Assembly (NCBI GenBank): GCA_963762615.1
Contig: CAVXLG010000013.1
Coordinates: 992,001-1,056,000 of the forward strand
DNA from: PALSA-505 sp963762615
GTDB lineage: Bacteria > Actinomycetota > Actinomycetes > Streptosporangiales > Streptosporangiaceae
DNA: 64,000 bases
Direction: 5' to 3'
Shown: piece by piece, positions 23,992 to 32,780 of the stretch
Layout: each line of letters opens with the position of its first letter
How positions within the stretch are numbered: position 1 is the stretch's first letter
Notes under the pieces: generated by a model
The model's input: only the letters and a program-made list of their open reading frames with translations
Told to the model about the DNA's origin: nothing
Database searches by the model: none
Position numbers and translations under genes: made by a program

Positions 23992-24930
23992 ATGACGAAA
24001 TTCGGCGTGCAGCTGCCCAACTTCTCCGGGATCGACCCGGACGGCTTGTTCGATCACGTGGCCGGCCTGGCGACGGCGGCGGAAGAAAACGGGTTCGACT
24101 CGGTCTGGGTGATGGACCACTTTTTCCAGTTGCCGCCCCTGGGCGGGCCTGACCAGCCGATGCTGGAGGCCTATACCCTGCTGGGGGCGCTGGCCGCGCG
24201 CACCCAGCGGGTGCAGCTCGGCACGCTTGTCACCGGCGTGACCTACCGCAACCCCGGCATCCTGGCCAAGATCGTTACGACGCTGGACATCATCTCGCGG
24301 GGCCGCGCCATCCTCGGCATCGGGGGCGCCTGGTACGACGTTGAGCACCAGGGCCTCGGCATCGACTATCCGAGCAACCGGGAGCGCCTGGACATGCTGG
24401 AAGAGGCGGTTCAGGTTTGCCGGGCCATGTTCACCGGCGATGACGTGAGCTTCACCGGCGCCTGCTACCGGCTCGATCACGCCCGCAACCTGCCCAGGCC
24501 GGTGCAGGCCGGCGGCCCGAAGATCATGATCGGCGGCGGCGGCGAGAAGCGGACCCTGCGGCTGGTGGCCCGCTACGCCGACCAGTGCAACGTCACGGGC
24601 GACGTCGCCACGCTCGCCCGCAAGATCGACGTGCTCCGCCGCCACTGCGCCGAGGTCGGCCGTGATCCGGCTGAGGTCAACGTGACCTGGATGACCCCGC
24701 TGATCTTGACCACGTCCGACCAGAACACGGCCGAGGTGCGCCAGATGCTGACGACAGTCGGCTCTGCCGAGCAGACGGCCGGCTTCACCGTCGGCCAGCC
24801 GCACGAGATTCCCCGCCTGATCGCAGGCCACATCGAGGCCGGTGCCGACGAAGTGATCTTCAGCTTCGCTTTCGCCGACACCGCGGGAATCGCCGCAGTC
24901 GGCGAGGCACTGGGACTGAGTCGACGGTAG
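23992..24930 (+). CDS. LLM class F420-dependent oxidoreductase
   Basis: 312 residues. Luciferase-like TIM barrel: Lys-Phe-Gly-Val-Gln-Leu-Pro-Asn, Ser-Val-Trp-Val-Met-Asp-His-Phe, Ala-Ala-Arg-Thr-Gln-Arg-Val-Gln-Leu-Gly-Thr, Gly-Ile-Gly-Gly-Ala-Trp-Tyr and Lys-Ile-Met-Ile-Gly-Gly-Gly-Gly. These match the actinobacterial subgroup predicted to use coenzyme F420. Substrate unknown; hydride transfer to or from an alcohol, ketone or activated double bond is expected. The ATG at 23992 is chosen over a GTG at 23983 because conservation starts there. Confidence 0.88.
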   Translation: MTKFGVQLPNFSGIDPDGLFDHVAGLATAAEENGFDSVWVMDHFFQLPPLGGPDQPMLEAYTLLGALAARTQRVQLGTLVTGVTYRNPGILAKIVTTLDIISRGRAILGIGGAWYDVEHQGLGIDYPSNRERLDMLEEAVQVCRAMFTGDDVSFTGACYRLDHARNLPRPVQAGGPKIMIGGGGEKRTLRLVARYADQCNVTGDVATLARKIDVLRRHCAEVGRDPAEVNVTWMTPLILTTSDQNTAEVRQMLTTVGSAEQTAGFTVGQPHEIPRLIAGHIEAGADEVIFSFAFADTAGIAAVGEALGLSRR

Positions 24931-25031
24931 CGTCCCCGCCGGTACCGGTCTGGCGGCAGCACGGGCAGCTGGGCGCCGCAGCCGCCGGGGTGCTGCCCGT
25001 ACACGGCCGTCAATCCCGGCGGCAGGCCGGC

Positions 25032-25583
25032 TCAGCGGACGGTGACGGCACGGCCGGGCCGGCCACGCTTTTCGAGGTAGTGCTGGTGGTATTCCTCGGC
25101 CGGGTAGAACGCAGATGCAGGAGTGATCTGCGTGACGATCTGCCGCCTGAGCGATTGCTGCTCGGCGTCGCGTGATGCGACCGCGAGTTCCCGCTGGTCA
25201 GCGTGGTGATAGAAAATCGCTGACCGGTACTGGCGGCCGAAATCCCAGCCCTGGCGATTGCGGGTGGTCGGATTGTGGATCCGCCAGAACGTCTCCAGCA
25301 GCTGGGCATAGCTGACCTGGGCCGGGTCGAACCAAACCTCGACCGCCTCGGCATGGCCGGTGCCGCCCCGGCAGACGCGCCCGTAGGACGGGTCCGTGAC
25401 GTACCCGCCGGTGTAGCCGGCAGCGGTCCGCACCACCCCGCGGATCTGGCGGAAGGCCGCCTCCACGCCCCAGAAGCATCCCGCGGCGAATGTCGCGCGC
25501 TCGGCCCCGGCCGGGCCGCCGCCCGCAACCGGCGGCGCGGGCGCCGGGCGGGCGCCCCGGTTCCTGAGCTTGACCAAGAACAT
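25032..25583 (-). CDS. msrA: Peptide-methionine (S)-S-oxide reductase
   Basis: 183 residues. Catalytic motif Gly-Cys36-Phe-Trp-Gly-Val-Glu, followed by Gly-Tyr-Thr-Gly-Gly, Tyr-Gly-Arg-Val-Cys-Arg-Gly-Gly-Thr-Gly-His-Ala-Glu and Tyr-His-Gln-His-Tyr-Leu, which are diagnostic for MsrA. It repairs methionine-S-sulfoxide in proteins with thioredoxin. About 28 residues precede the domain and are low-complexity. The ATG follows GAAGGGGGC. Confidence 0.95.
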   Translation of the reverse strand: MFLVKLRNRGARPAPAPPVAGGGPAGAERATFAAGCFWGVEAAFRQIRGVVRTAAGYTGGYVTDPSYGRVCRGGTGHAEAVEVWFDPAQVSYAQLLETFWRIHNPTTRNRQGWDFGRQYRSAIFYHHADQRELAVASRDAEQQSLRRQIVTQITPASAFYPAEEYHQHYLEKRGRPGRAVTVR

Positions 25584-25802
25584 CGCCCCCTTCAGATTCC
25601 AGGCTAGCGCCGGGCATCACCATCCAATCCCCCCGCGCGCGCGGTGGCCGCGGCTGCCGTTGCCCCCGGTTCTCATGCCGTCGCGGGTTCCCGGCGCCGG
25701 GCGAAGGCGGCGCAGCGGCAGCCCTTTCCCGGATGCCGGCTGACCGGCCTGGCAGCATCCTTTCGTACAGTGGCAGCACCTCTCCTGCACGCGATCGAAG
25801 GG

Positions 25803-27191
25803 ATGTACCCGCCCGTGGGTCACACGGCCACAGAACAAGCTGGTTCCGGCGGCCTGACAGCGACCGAGCACCGGCTGGACAACGGCCTGCGCCTGGTGCT
25901 CTCCGAGGACCACCTGAATCCGGTCGCGGCAGTCTGCCTCTGGTATGACGTCGGCTCGCGATACGAGGTCGAGGGCCGAACTGGCCTGGCCCACCTCTTC
26001 GAGCACCTCATGTTCCAGGGTTCGGCGCAGGTCAAGGGAAACGGCCACTTCGAGCTGGTCCAGGCCGCTGGCGGGTCGCTCAACGGGACCACGAGCTTCG
26101 AGCGCACCAACTACTTCGAGACCATGCCCGCGCACCAGCTGGAGCTGGCGCTCTGGCTTGAGGCGGACCGGATGGGCTCGCTGCTGGCGGCGCTCGACGA
26201 GGAGTCCCTGCAGAATCAGCGCGATGTGGTCAAGAACGAGCGCCGGCAGCATTACGACAACGTGCCCTACGGCACGGCGTTCGAGCGGATGACCGCGCTG
26301 GTCTATCCCGAGGGCCACCCGTACCACCACACGCCCATCGGCTCGATGGCCGATCTGGACGCTGCGACGCTGGATGACGCGCGCGCGTTCTTCCGGGCGA
26401 ACTACGCGCCGAACAACGCGGTCCTGGCGATCGTCGGCGACATCGACCCGGAGCAGGCGCGTCGATGGGTCGAGAAGTACTTCGGCTCCATCCCGTCCTA
26501 CCAGGGCAAGGTGGCGCCACGCGACGGGGCGCTCCCCGACATCATCGGCACGGAACTGCGGGTGGAGATCCGGGAGGAAGTCCCGGCGCGCGCGCTGATG
26601 GCCGCCTACCGGATGCCGCGTGACGGCACGCGTGAGTGCGACGCGGCCGAGCTGGCGCTCACCGTCCTCGGCGAGGGTATGTCGTCCCGGCTCTATAACC
26701 GGCTGGTGCGCCGCGACCGCACCGCCGTGACGGCAGGCGTCGGGCTGGTCCGGCTCGCTGGCGCCCCCTCGCTGGGCTGGCTGGACGTGACAGCCTCCGG
26801 CGGCGTGGAAATCCCGCAGATCGAGGCCGCCGTCGACGAGGAACTGGCGCGGCTGCGCGCGCAGCCGCCGGCCGCCGGGGAGATGGAGCGGGCGCAGGCC
26901 CAGGTGGAGCGCGAATGGCTGGACCGGCTCGGTACGGTGGCCGGCCGAGCCGACGAGCTGTGCCGGTATGCGGTGCTGTTCGGCGACCCGCAGCTCGCGT
27001 TCACCGCTGTCAACCGGATCCTCGATGTCAGCGCCGAAGAGGTCCGGGCGGTCGCCGCGGCGCGGCTGCGCCCCGACAACCGCGCGGTCCTGGTATACGA
27101 GCCGGTGACCGCCAAAGACGCGCCCGGCCCGGCCGAGGAACAGGCCAGCGAGGCCGACGAGAACGGCAACCGGGACGGAGCCGGGCGATGA
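25803..27191 (+). CDS. M16 family zinc metallopeptidase (catalytic subunit)
   Basis: About 462 residues. The inverted zinc motif is His64-Leu-Phe-Glu67-His68 (HXXEH), with the third ligand probably Glu146 in Lys-Asn-Glu-Arg-Arg; Asn-Gly-Leu-Arg-Leu-Val near the start and the Ser-Ser-Arg-Leu-Tyr segment in the second half are typical of processing-peptidase-like M16B enzymes. It overlaps the next gene by 4 bp; together they should form a heterodimer like the mitochondrial processing peptidase, with this one supplying catalysis. ATG 25803 is used; GTG 25815 is also possible, and a long upstream extension to 25644 has no coding character. Confidence 0.9.
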   Translation: MYPPVGHTATEQAGSGGLTATEHRLDNGLRLVLSEDHLNPVAAVCLWYDVGSRYEVEGRTGLAHLFEHLMFQGSAQVKGNGHFELVQAAGGSLNGTTSFERTNYFETMPAHQLELALWLEADRMGSLLAALDEESLQNQRDVVKNERRQHYDNVPYGTAFERMTALVYPEGHPYHHTPIGSMADLDAATLDDARAFFRANYAPNNAVLAIVGDIDPEQARRWVEKYFGSIPSYQGKVAPRDGALPDIIGTELRVEIREEVPARALMAAYRMPRDGTRECDAAELALTVLGEGMSSRLYNRLVRRDRTAVTAGVGLVRLAGAPSLGWLDVTASGGVEIPQIEAAVDEELARLRAQPPAAGEMERAQAQVEREWLDRLGTVAGRADELCRYAVLFGDPQLAFTAVNRILDVSAEEVRAVAAARLRPDNRAVLVYEPVTAKDAPGPAEEQASEADENGNRDGAGR

Positions 27192-28591
27192 CCGAAGCGG
27201 CCGTGACCATGGACTTCCACCCCCAGCCGGCGCCCGGGCAGGCGAAGCCCTGGACGTTCCCCGTGCCCGCGCGCCGCACCCTCGGCAACGGGCTGACCGT
27301 GCTGCGCTGCCAGCGGCCCGGGCAGCAGGTGGTGGCCGTGCAGATCTGCCTGGACATGCCGCTGGACGCCGAGCCCGACGGCCTCGACGGTATCGCCGCG
27401 ATCATGGTGAGCGCGCTGGCTGAGGGCACCAGCAAGCACACCGCCGAGGAGTTCGCCGCCGAGATGGAGCGCTGCGGCGCGACCCTCGACACGACCGCGG
27501 ACTACCCGGGCGGGCGAGTCTCACTGGAGGTTCCCGTCTCCCGCCTGCCCAAGGCGCTCGGGCTGCTCACCGAGGCGCTGGACACGCCCACGTTCCCCGG
27601 CAGCGAGATCGAACGACTGGTGCGCAACCGTCTCGACGAGATTCCGCTGGAGATGGCCAACCCTGGCCGGCGCGCGGCCAAGCAGCTGGCGCAGGAGCTG
27701 TTCCCGGCGTCCGCGCGGCTATCCCGGCCGCGCGGGGGGACCGAGGAAACCGTCGCCCCGATAGACGCGGCCGGCGTGCGCGCGTTCTACCAGGCTCACG
27801 TGCGGCCCGCGACGGCCACCGCGGTCGTCGTGGGCGACCTGACGGGTATCGACACCGACGAGGTGCTGGCCGGCACGCTCGGCGGGTGGGCCGGCGACGC
27901 CGCCGACCCGGTGCCCGTGCCGCCGGTCAGCGCCGACGACACCGGCCGTGTGGTGATCGTGGACCGGCCTGACGCCGTGCAGACGCAGCTACTCATCGGG
28001 CGGACCGGCCCGGACCGGCACGATCGGGTATGGCCGGCCCTGGTGCTCGGCACGTACTGCCTGGGCGGCACGCTGACGTCCCGGCTGGACCGGGTGCTGC
28101 GTGAGGAGAAGGGCTACACCTACGGGGTACGGGCCTTCCCGCGCGTGCTGCAGTCGCCGCCGCCGCACGCCGCGGAGCGTGTTACGGGCGTGTCGGTGCT
28201 CGCCATCAGCGGCTCGGTGGATACGGCGTCAACGGGTCCGGCGCTGGATGACCTGTGGACGGTGCTGCGCGTGCTGGCCGCGGAGGGGCTGACCGAGACC
28301 GAGCGCGATACGGCAGTGCAGAACCTGGTTGGAGTCGCGCCGCTCAGGTACGAGACGGCAGCCTCGGTCGCCGGCACGCTGGCGGACCAGGTGGAACAGC
28401 ACCTGCCAGACGACTACCAGGCTCAGCTGTACGCGCGCCTGGCCGAGACCGATACCGCCGAGGCAACAGCCGCTGTTGTCACGGCGTTCCCGCAGAACGG
28501 CCTGGTCACGATCCTGGTCGGCGACGCATCTCAGATCCGGGCCCCGGTGCAGGCCCTCGGGATCGGTGACGTCCGGGTAGTCCCCAGCTGA
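27188..28591 (+). CDS. M16 family protein, non-catalytic partner subunit
   Basis: 467 residues with the M16 fold: Leu-Gly-Asn-Gly-Leu-Thr-Val-Leu near the start, Ala-Glu-Glu-Phe-Ala-Ala-Glu-Met-Glu, and the C-domain Ser-Arg-Leu-Asp-Arg-Val-Leu-Arg-Glu-Glu-Lys-Gly-Tyr-Thr-Tyr-Gly, which is the conserved substrate-binding Arg/Tyr motif. The HXXEH zinc site is absent at the expected position (Met-Val-Ser-Ala-Leu-Ala-Glu-Gly). Such inactive partners help bind substrate. Start and the preceding stop overlap as ATGA, indicating equal expression with the catalytic subunit. Confidence 0.9.
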   Translation: MTEAAVTMDFHPQPAPGQAKPWTFPVPARRTLGNGLTVLRCQRPGQQVVAVQICLDMPLDAEPDGLDGIAAIMVSALAEGTSKHTAEEFAAEMERCGATLDTTADYPGGRVSLEVPVSRLPKALGLLTEALDTPTFPGSEIERLVRNRLDEIPLEMANPGRRAAKQLAQELFPASARLSRPRGGTEETVAPIDAAGVRAFYQAHVRPATATAVVVGDLTGIDTDEVLAGTLGGWAGDAADPVPVPPVSADDTGRVVIVDRPDAVQTQLLIGRTGPDRHDRVWPALVLGTYCLGGTLTSRLDRVLREEKGYTYGVRAFPRVLQSPPPHAAERVTGVSVLAISGSVDTASTGPALDDLWTVLRVLAAEGLTETERDTAVQNLVGVAPLRYETAASVAGTLADQVEQHLPDDYQAQLYARLAETDTAEATAAVVTAFPQNGLVTILVGDASQIRAPVQALGIGDVRVVPS

Positions 28592-28672
28592 CTGCGAACC
28601 CGCAAGCCCATCGAGCACGCGGTTACGGTACGGCCTGCGCCTGCGAGCCCGCAGTGGCGGACGGCCGGCGGA

Positions 28673-29113
28673 TCATTCGTCGGCCGGGTCGAGCAGCGCG
28701 CGGCAGACGTCTCCGATGTCGACCATCCCGATGAGAGCGTCGTCTTCTACTACCGGCAGGTGCCGGAAGCGGCCTTTCGTCATGATTTCGGCTGCGTCAC
28801 GGATGCTGGTCTTCGGGCTGACGAGGACAGGGCGAGCGGTCATCAGGTCATGGATCCGGACATTGTTCACGTCCTTCCCGTCCGCTACCGTGCGGACGAT
28901 GTCCGCCTCGGTGATGATGCCGATCGGCTGATTGGTCTGCTGGCCGTCCAGGACCACCAGGGCGGTCGCGGCCGCGTGTTTCATCAGGTACGCAGCCGCG
29001 GCCACGTGGTCGTTCTGGTCCACCGTCGTGGTCGGCGGCCGCATAACGTCCCCGACGGTGACCGGGGCCCGCGGCGGCTGCGCGGGCGACTCGTGCGCAG
29101 AGGCTTCTGTCAT
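28673..29113 (-). CDS. CBS-domain pair protein
   Basis: 146 residues comprising two CBS motifs: Val-Gly-Asp-Val-Met-Arg-Pro-Pro-Thr-Thr-Thr-Val with Gly-Ile-Ile-Thr-Glu-Ala-Asp-Ile-Val, and Ile-His-Asp-Leu-Met-Thr-Ala-Arg-Pro-Val with His-Leu-Pro-Val-Val-Glu-Asp. Stand-alone CBS pairs bind adenine nucleotides and often respond to energy status or dormancy. ATG preceded by GGAGCAGATC. Divergent from nothing; lies upstream of the DUF2795-like gene's end on the same strand. Confidence 0.9.
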   Translation of the reverse strand: MTEASAHESPAQPPRAPVTVGDVMRPPTTTVDQNDHVAAAAYLMKHAAATALVVLDGQQTNQPIGIITEADIVRTVADGKDVNNVRIHDLMTARPVLVSPKTSIRDAAEIMTKGRFRHLPVVEDDALIGMVDIGDVCRALLDPADE

Positions 29114-29166
29114 GATCTGCTCCGTTCCCGGCGATCTCGTGTGATCCCCGGAGATCCGATCACGCC

Positions 29167-29568
29167 TTAGGTCGGACGCTCTTCTATCGGCAGCCCCAGC
29201 ACCCGAAGCAGCTCGCCCAGGCTGGCGAATGTGGCGTCAGCTGGCAGCGAGGACACCAGGTCCAGCAGCCGCTGCTCCGCCTGGTGTGCCGCCAGGGTAT
29301 CGAGCAGATGCGCCCGGGTGGCCGGGAAGGTGGCGCGGTCCAGGTGACGAGCCAGGTCGCTGCGTAGCTCGATCGTCGCCCAGTCCTCCCCTGACGTTAC
29401 CCCGGCGAACCTGCCCTCCGGGGCCCAGGTCGCATCCTGCTGGTCGTCCTCGCCCGACGACTCCGGCTCCGGCCATTCCTCGCCGTGCGCCTGCAGCTCG
29501 CTGCGATCCTGGCGCTTGATCGCGTCATCCTCGCGCGGCCCGTGTGTTCCGCTGACCTGTTCGCTCAT
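29167..29568 (-). CDS. DUF2795-like protein
   Basis: 133 residues. The first 55 are acidic and disordered (Glu/Asp/Gln/Ser-rich). The rest, from Leu-Ala-Arg-His-Leu-Asp-Arg-Ala-Thr-Phe-Pro-Ala to Leu-Pro-Ala-Asp-Ala-Thr-Phe-Ala-Ser-Leu, resembles DUF2795, a short helical domain of unknown function common in actinobacteria. I prefer the ATG at 29568 because GAGG lies 8 bases ahead; an ATG at 29574 is too close to it. Same strand as the CBS gene, which lies downstream. Confidence 0.65.
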   Translation of the reverse strand: MSEQVSGTHGPREDDAIKRQDRSELQAHGEEWPEPESSGEDDQQDATWAPEGRFAGVTSGEDWATIELRSDLARHLDRATFPATRAHLLDTLAAHQAEQRLLDLVSSLPADATFASLGELLRVLGLPIEERPT

Positions 29569-29944
29569 GGGCATGCCTCGCTTAGGCGGACGGCCCGGGC
29601 GCTGCGGTCCCAGGTCGGCTGGTGGCTAGCCGTCGACCTTGCCCGCTGGCGGGACCGGGAAACGTCCGGGGCCGAAGAAACAGGCCCGGCTGCCCTGCCG
29701 GTCAGAAATGATCCTCCAGCAGCTACTGGCCGAGGCCGGATTCGGCGGCCTCGGCCGTGAGCTGGTCACGGTCGATGCCCGTGGCGCCGAGACTGCCGCC
29801 GGGACTTCTGCCATGGCCGGAATCCCGCACGAGGGCGCGGGCCGGGCCGGGGAATCGCCCCCGGCCCGGCCCGCTGCGTGCTCGTCATGGCGCCACGGGT
29901 GTGTACCGGCCGTCACCGCGTCACGGCCGTCCCCGGCGGCGTCT
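29569..29944. other. Unassigned spacer, 376 bp
   Basis: No supported gene. Short open frames here include Leu-Leu-Ala-Glu-Ala-Gly-Phe-Gly-Gly (29710-29740, plus strand), which recalls the C-terminal part of methyltransferases but is too short to call. A GC-rich inverted stretch around 29840-29880 may belong to terminators of the convergent flanks, but I do not see a clear hairpin. Confidence 0.4.
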
Positions 29945-31366
29945 TTACGGGATCGACCTGAGCTGGTAGAAAGCCACGCCGTGCGGCGGCACGGTCGCAC
30001 TGATCTTGCTTCCGCTCTCGGTTACCTTGTGCGTCCACAGGTTCGACTGCAGGTAGTGGCCATTTGCGGGCAGGCCGATGGCGGACGCCGTGGTTGAGAT
30101 CGCCTCAGGCTGCGCGGTCGTGTTGAAGAGCCCCACCGCGACGTCGCCGTTCTGCTCGGTCTTGGCGACCACCTTCTCGGTGCTCCCGTTTACGATCATC
30201 GATGCGTCGATCCCATCCTGCTCGACGGAAAGCACCGCCCGGTTGTCCAGCAATCTCATGTCGGTTCCGCACAGATGGGTCAGGTTGGTACCGAGGATCT
30301 GCGGCGACGCCGCCAGCGACCACAGGCTCAGCACGGTCTGCCGCTCGGGAACGGTCAGCCCGTCGCCATCCGGATAGGACACTGAACCGAATTGATCAGA
30401 GGAGCCGACTGCGTTATTGCAGTTGCCGACCTCGACCGAGTCAAAGTCGTTGTAGCCGTTGAACACGCTGCCGCCGTAGGTGGGCTCCCACAAGGCGAGG
30501 GTGGTGAACCTCTTGCTCACGTTGGCGTAGTTGGTCAGCCCCTTGCCGCCGTAGTTCTCGACATCTGACGTGTATTCCCACTGGGTGGCGTACCGGTCCA
30601 GCGTCGGGCCGATCGCGACGGTGTAACTGCCCTCGGTAACGTCCAGCTGCATCGGGCGCCCCAGATGCCGGATGGCGTTGGACCAGGCCGCGATGTCGGC
30701 CGTGTTGGCGTCTGTGATGCCGTCGAGCTTGATGTAGTCCACTCCCCACCGGGCAAACTCGGCGACGATGGAGTCGACGTAAGCCTGCGCGCCGGGCTTG
30801 GCGTAGTCGATGCCCGTCATGCCGCCGCAGTTGTAGTTGTTCTGCCTGGTCTTGGTGGCGATCTCGTCCGCGGTGTAATGCGTACCCAGGATCGGGGTGT
30901 TCTTGGCCACGGCCTGATCCGAGATCCCGGGCGTCACGTAGATGCCGAACTTCAGCCCGAGGCTGTGCACGTAGCCGGCGACAACCGCTATGCCGTTCTT
31001 GCCGTCACGGGCCGGCGGGAACTTGTCGGCACGAACCACCCACCTGCCGAAGTGGTCGACGTTCGGGCCCTGGCGCCCTGGGCACTCATACCAGAAGTCG
31101 TCCTGGTTGATGTACCGGTAGCCGAGACGCTCCAAGCCGCTTTGCTTCATCGCGCGGGCCGCCGCCTCGTCGATGGCGGCGTCTGAAGTATCCCTGAAGA
31201 AGCTCCAGCTGCTCCATCCCAGCACCGGCTTGAGGTCAGTGCCCGGCGGGGGGTTAACCTCCGCCTGCGCCGCCGGCGCGCTCGACAGGATGGACCCCAC
31301 AGCGGGAGCCGCAACCATCGGCATGGCCAGCAGCGCCGCCGTCAGGCCGCGGGTCAGTCTGCTCAT
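29945..31366 (-). CDS. Secreted glycoside hydrolase family 27 (alpha-galactosidase/alpha-N-acetylgalactosaminidase)
   Basis: 473 residues. A signal peptide (Met-Ser-Arg-Leu-Thr-Arg, hydrophobic core to about 35, Ala-Gln-Ala) is followed by the GH27 start Gly-Trp-Ser-Ser-Trp-Ser-Phe-Phe, Asn-Gln-Asp-Asp-Phe-Trp, Phe-Gly-Ile-Tyr-Val-Thr-Pro-Gly, nucleophile Asp215 in Tyr-Ile-Lys-Leu-Asp-Gly and probable acid/base Asp268 in Thr-Ser-Asp-Val-Glu. A C-terminal beta domain follows. Retaining hydrolysis of alpha-linked galactose or N-acetylgalactosamine outside the cell is expected. First glycosidase of a sugar-uptake locus. ATG preceded by GGAGAACTC; an upstream in-frame extension lacks the signal peptide logic. 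Confidence 0.88.
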   Translation of the reverse strand: MSRLTRGLTAALLAMPMVAAPAVGSILSSAPAAQAEVNPPPGTDLKPVLGWSSWSFFRDTSDAAIDEAAARAMKQSGLERLGYRYINQDDFWYECPGRQGPNVDHFGRWVVRADKFPPARDGKNGIAVVAGYVHSLGLKFGIYVTPGISDQAVAKNTPILGTHYTADEIATKTRQNNYNCGGMTGIDYAKPGAQAYVDSIVAEFARWGVDYIKLDGITDANTADIAAWSNAIRHLGRPMQLDVTEGSYTVAIGPTLDRYATQWEYTSDVENYGGKGLTNYANVSKRFTTLALWEPTYGGSVFNGYNDFDSVEVGNCNNAVGSSDQFGSVSYPDGDGLTVPERQTVLSLWSLAASPQILGTNLTHLCGTDMRLLDNRAVLSVEQDGIDASMIVNGSTEKVVAKTEQNGDVAVGLFNTTAQPEAISTTASAIGLPANGHYLQSNLWTHKVTESGSKISATVPPHGVAFYQLRSIP

Positions 31367-31516
31367 GAGTTCTCCTCGATGCGATTCGCTCACTGCGGTC
31401 TGGGCCGTGCGGCGGCATCTCCGGTACCCGCCCACAGCAACCCGGGAATCGCGGGAGAGGAAGATGCGCGGATGGCCCGGCAGGACCGGTGAAGAGTCAC
31501 CGATATCCCGATGCTT

Positions 31517-31569
31517 GATCGACTACATTCATATTCGATCACTTTAGAGCAGATTCAGTCACCAGTTCA
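31517..31569 (-). promoter_or_regulatory. Promoter and operator of the GH27 gene
   Basis: On the minus strand TTGAAC (31569-31564) and TAAAGT (31546-31541) are spaced by 17 bp. Immediately downstream is the perfect inverted repeat GATCGA-N12-TCGATC (31517-31540), sitting where transcription should start. The DeoR-type regulator encoded next door is the natural ligand. The 5' leader to the GH27 ATG is then about 150 bp. Confidence 0.6.
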
Positions 31570-31633
31570 AGAGTGAATATGCGCGTATCCCTAGGCTATG
31601 CCGCCCATCACGGACGTGGCAGCGCGCGAACCA

Positions 31634-32392
31634 TCACACCAGCGTGACGTGGACTCCCGACTCGGTAAGCGCGCGCACCGCGTCGGCGTCCGCCGCCACA
31701 TCGGTGATGAGCTCGCGCACCGCTGTCACCTCGCAGATCCGGGCGAACGCGACTTTTCCGATCTTGGAGCTGTCGGCGACCACGACGACGCGCCTGGAAC
31801 ACTTGATCATGACTGCGTTCGTGTGCGCCTCCACCTCCTGGTGCGTCGTGCAGCCCGCCTGCGCGTCGATGCCGTTGACGCCGATGAAGGCGATGTTGAG
31901 GTTGAGCCCGGTGAGGCTCGCCTCCGCGATCGGCCCGGACAGTTCATAGGACTGACTGCGCGCGACGCCACCGGTGGAGATCAGCTTGAGGCCGGGCCGG
32001 ACCGCTAGCTCAGAGGCGATGTTGAGGGCATTCGTGACGATGGTGAGCTTCTGCCGGTCGGCGATGGCCCGGGCGACCTCGGTGGCAGTTGTCCCGCCGG
32101 TCAGGCCGACCGCCATCCCCTCTGACACGTACGCCGCTGCCTGCCGGGCGATGCGCCGCTTCTCGTCGGCGTACCGGACGCCCTTGTACCGCAGCGGCCA
32201 CTCGTAGGAGACGGCGTGCGCGATGGCCCCGCCGTGCGTTCGGGCCAGCAGTCGCTGCTGCTCGAGGATCACCAGGTCCCGGCGGATGGTGGCGGGGGAA
32301 GCGTCCAGGTCATCGGCGAGGCCGGCCACCGCGACTGAACCGCCGTCGGCAAGCCGTTCCAGGATCGCGCTCAACCGCGCCGCTCTGTGCAT
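31634..32392 (-). CDS. DeoR family transcriptional repressor
   Basis: 252 residues from ATG 32392. N-terminal helix-turn-helix Arg-Leu-Ser-Ala-Ile-Leu-Glu-Arg-Leu, Val-Ala-Gly-Leu-Ala-Asp-Asp-Leu-Asp-Ala-Ser-Pro-Ala-Thr-Ile-Arg-Arg-Asp-Leu is the DeoR signature. The sensor domain follows with Gly-Leu-Thr-Gly-Gly-Thr-Thr-Ala-Thr-Glu-Val and Asp-Ser-Ser-Lys-Ile-Gly, which bind a sugar phosphate. It sits between the GH27 gene and the divergent transporter genes and should respond to the phosphorylated product of the imported sugar. Confidence 0.92.
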   Translation of the reverse strand: MHRAARLSAILERLADGGSVAVAGLADDLDASPATIRRDLVILEQQRLLARTHGGAIAHAVSYEWPLRYKGVRYADEKRRIARQAAAYVSEGMAVGLTGGTTATEVARAIADRQKLTIVTNALNIASELAVRPGLKLISTGGVARSQSYELSGPIAEASLTGLNLNIAFIGVNGIDAQAGCTTHQEVEAHTNAVMIKCSRRVVVVADSSKIGKVAFARICEVTAVRELITDVAADADAVRALTESGVHVTLV

Positions 32393-32434
32393 AGCAACAG
32401 AGCATATCGACGCAGCTTTGCCGCCTGTCCATGA

Positions 32435-32495
32435 TCGGCAGCCGCACGACCGCGGCCTGCGGATTCGGCAGCCGCACGACCTGCGGCCTGCGGAT
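32435..32495. repeat. Tandem duplication of about 30 bp in the deoR/ABC spacer
   Basis: TCGGCAGCCGCACGACC followed by a CGGCCTGCGGAT end is present at 32435-32464 and again at 32465-32495, with one extra base in the second copy. It lies in the 388-bp divergent spacer (32393-32780), which otherwise contains TTGACG (32564-32569) and the direct repeat CTGACGGAA/TTGACGGAA (32544 and 32564) that may belong to the transporter promoter. Confidence 0.8.
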
Positions 32496-32780
32496 GTCGC
32501 TTGTGCATCATTGACCAAGCAGAGCGCAATCAGGCTAGACACTCTGACGGAATCCGCTCTAGATTGACGGAACATGAGCGCAAACGATCGTGACCGCGCA
32601 GCCATGTCCGGCCATCCTGCGCGCCGGCCGCGGCCAGCCGCGGCCCGTCTTGCGAACGGCGGGCCTGGCTGTGGGGTCCGGGTAACCTCGCGGTGCATCC
32701 TCATCCAGCTCCCGGTACCGGCCCGTCACGCGCTGGGCGATCCCGCGCTGACAGAACGCTTCACCTGAAAGAGGAGACCG

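Noticed and set aside
23563..24831. 422-codon minus-strand open frame over marR and the LLM gene
   Set aside because: Antisense of two recognisable genes; its repeats come from the 30-bp array. No domain is visible.
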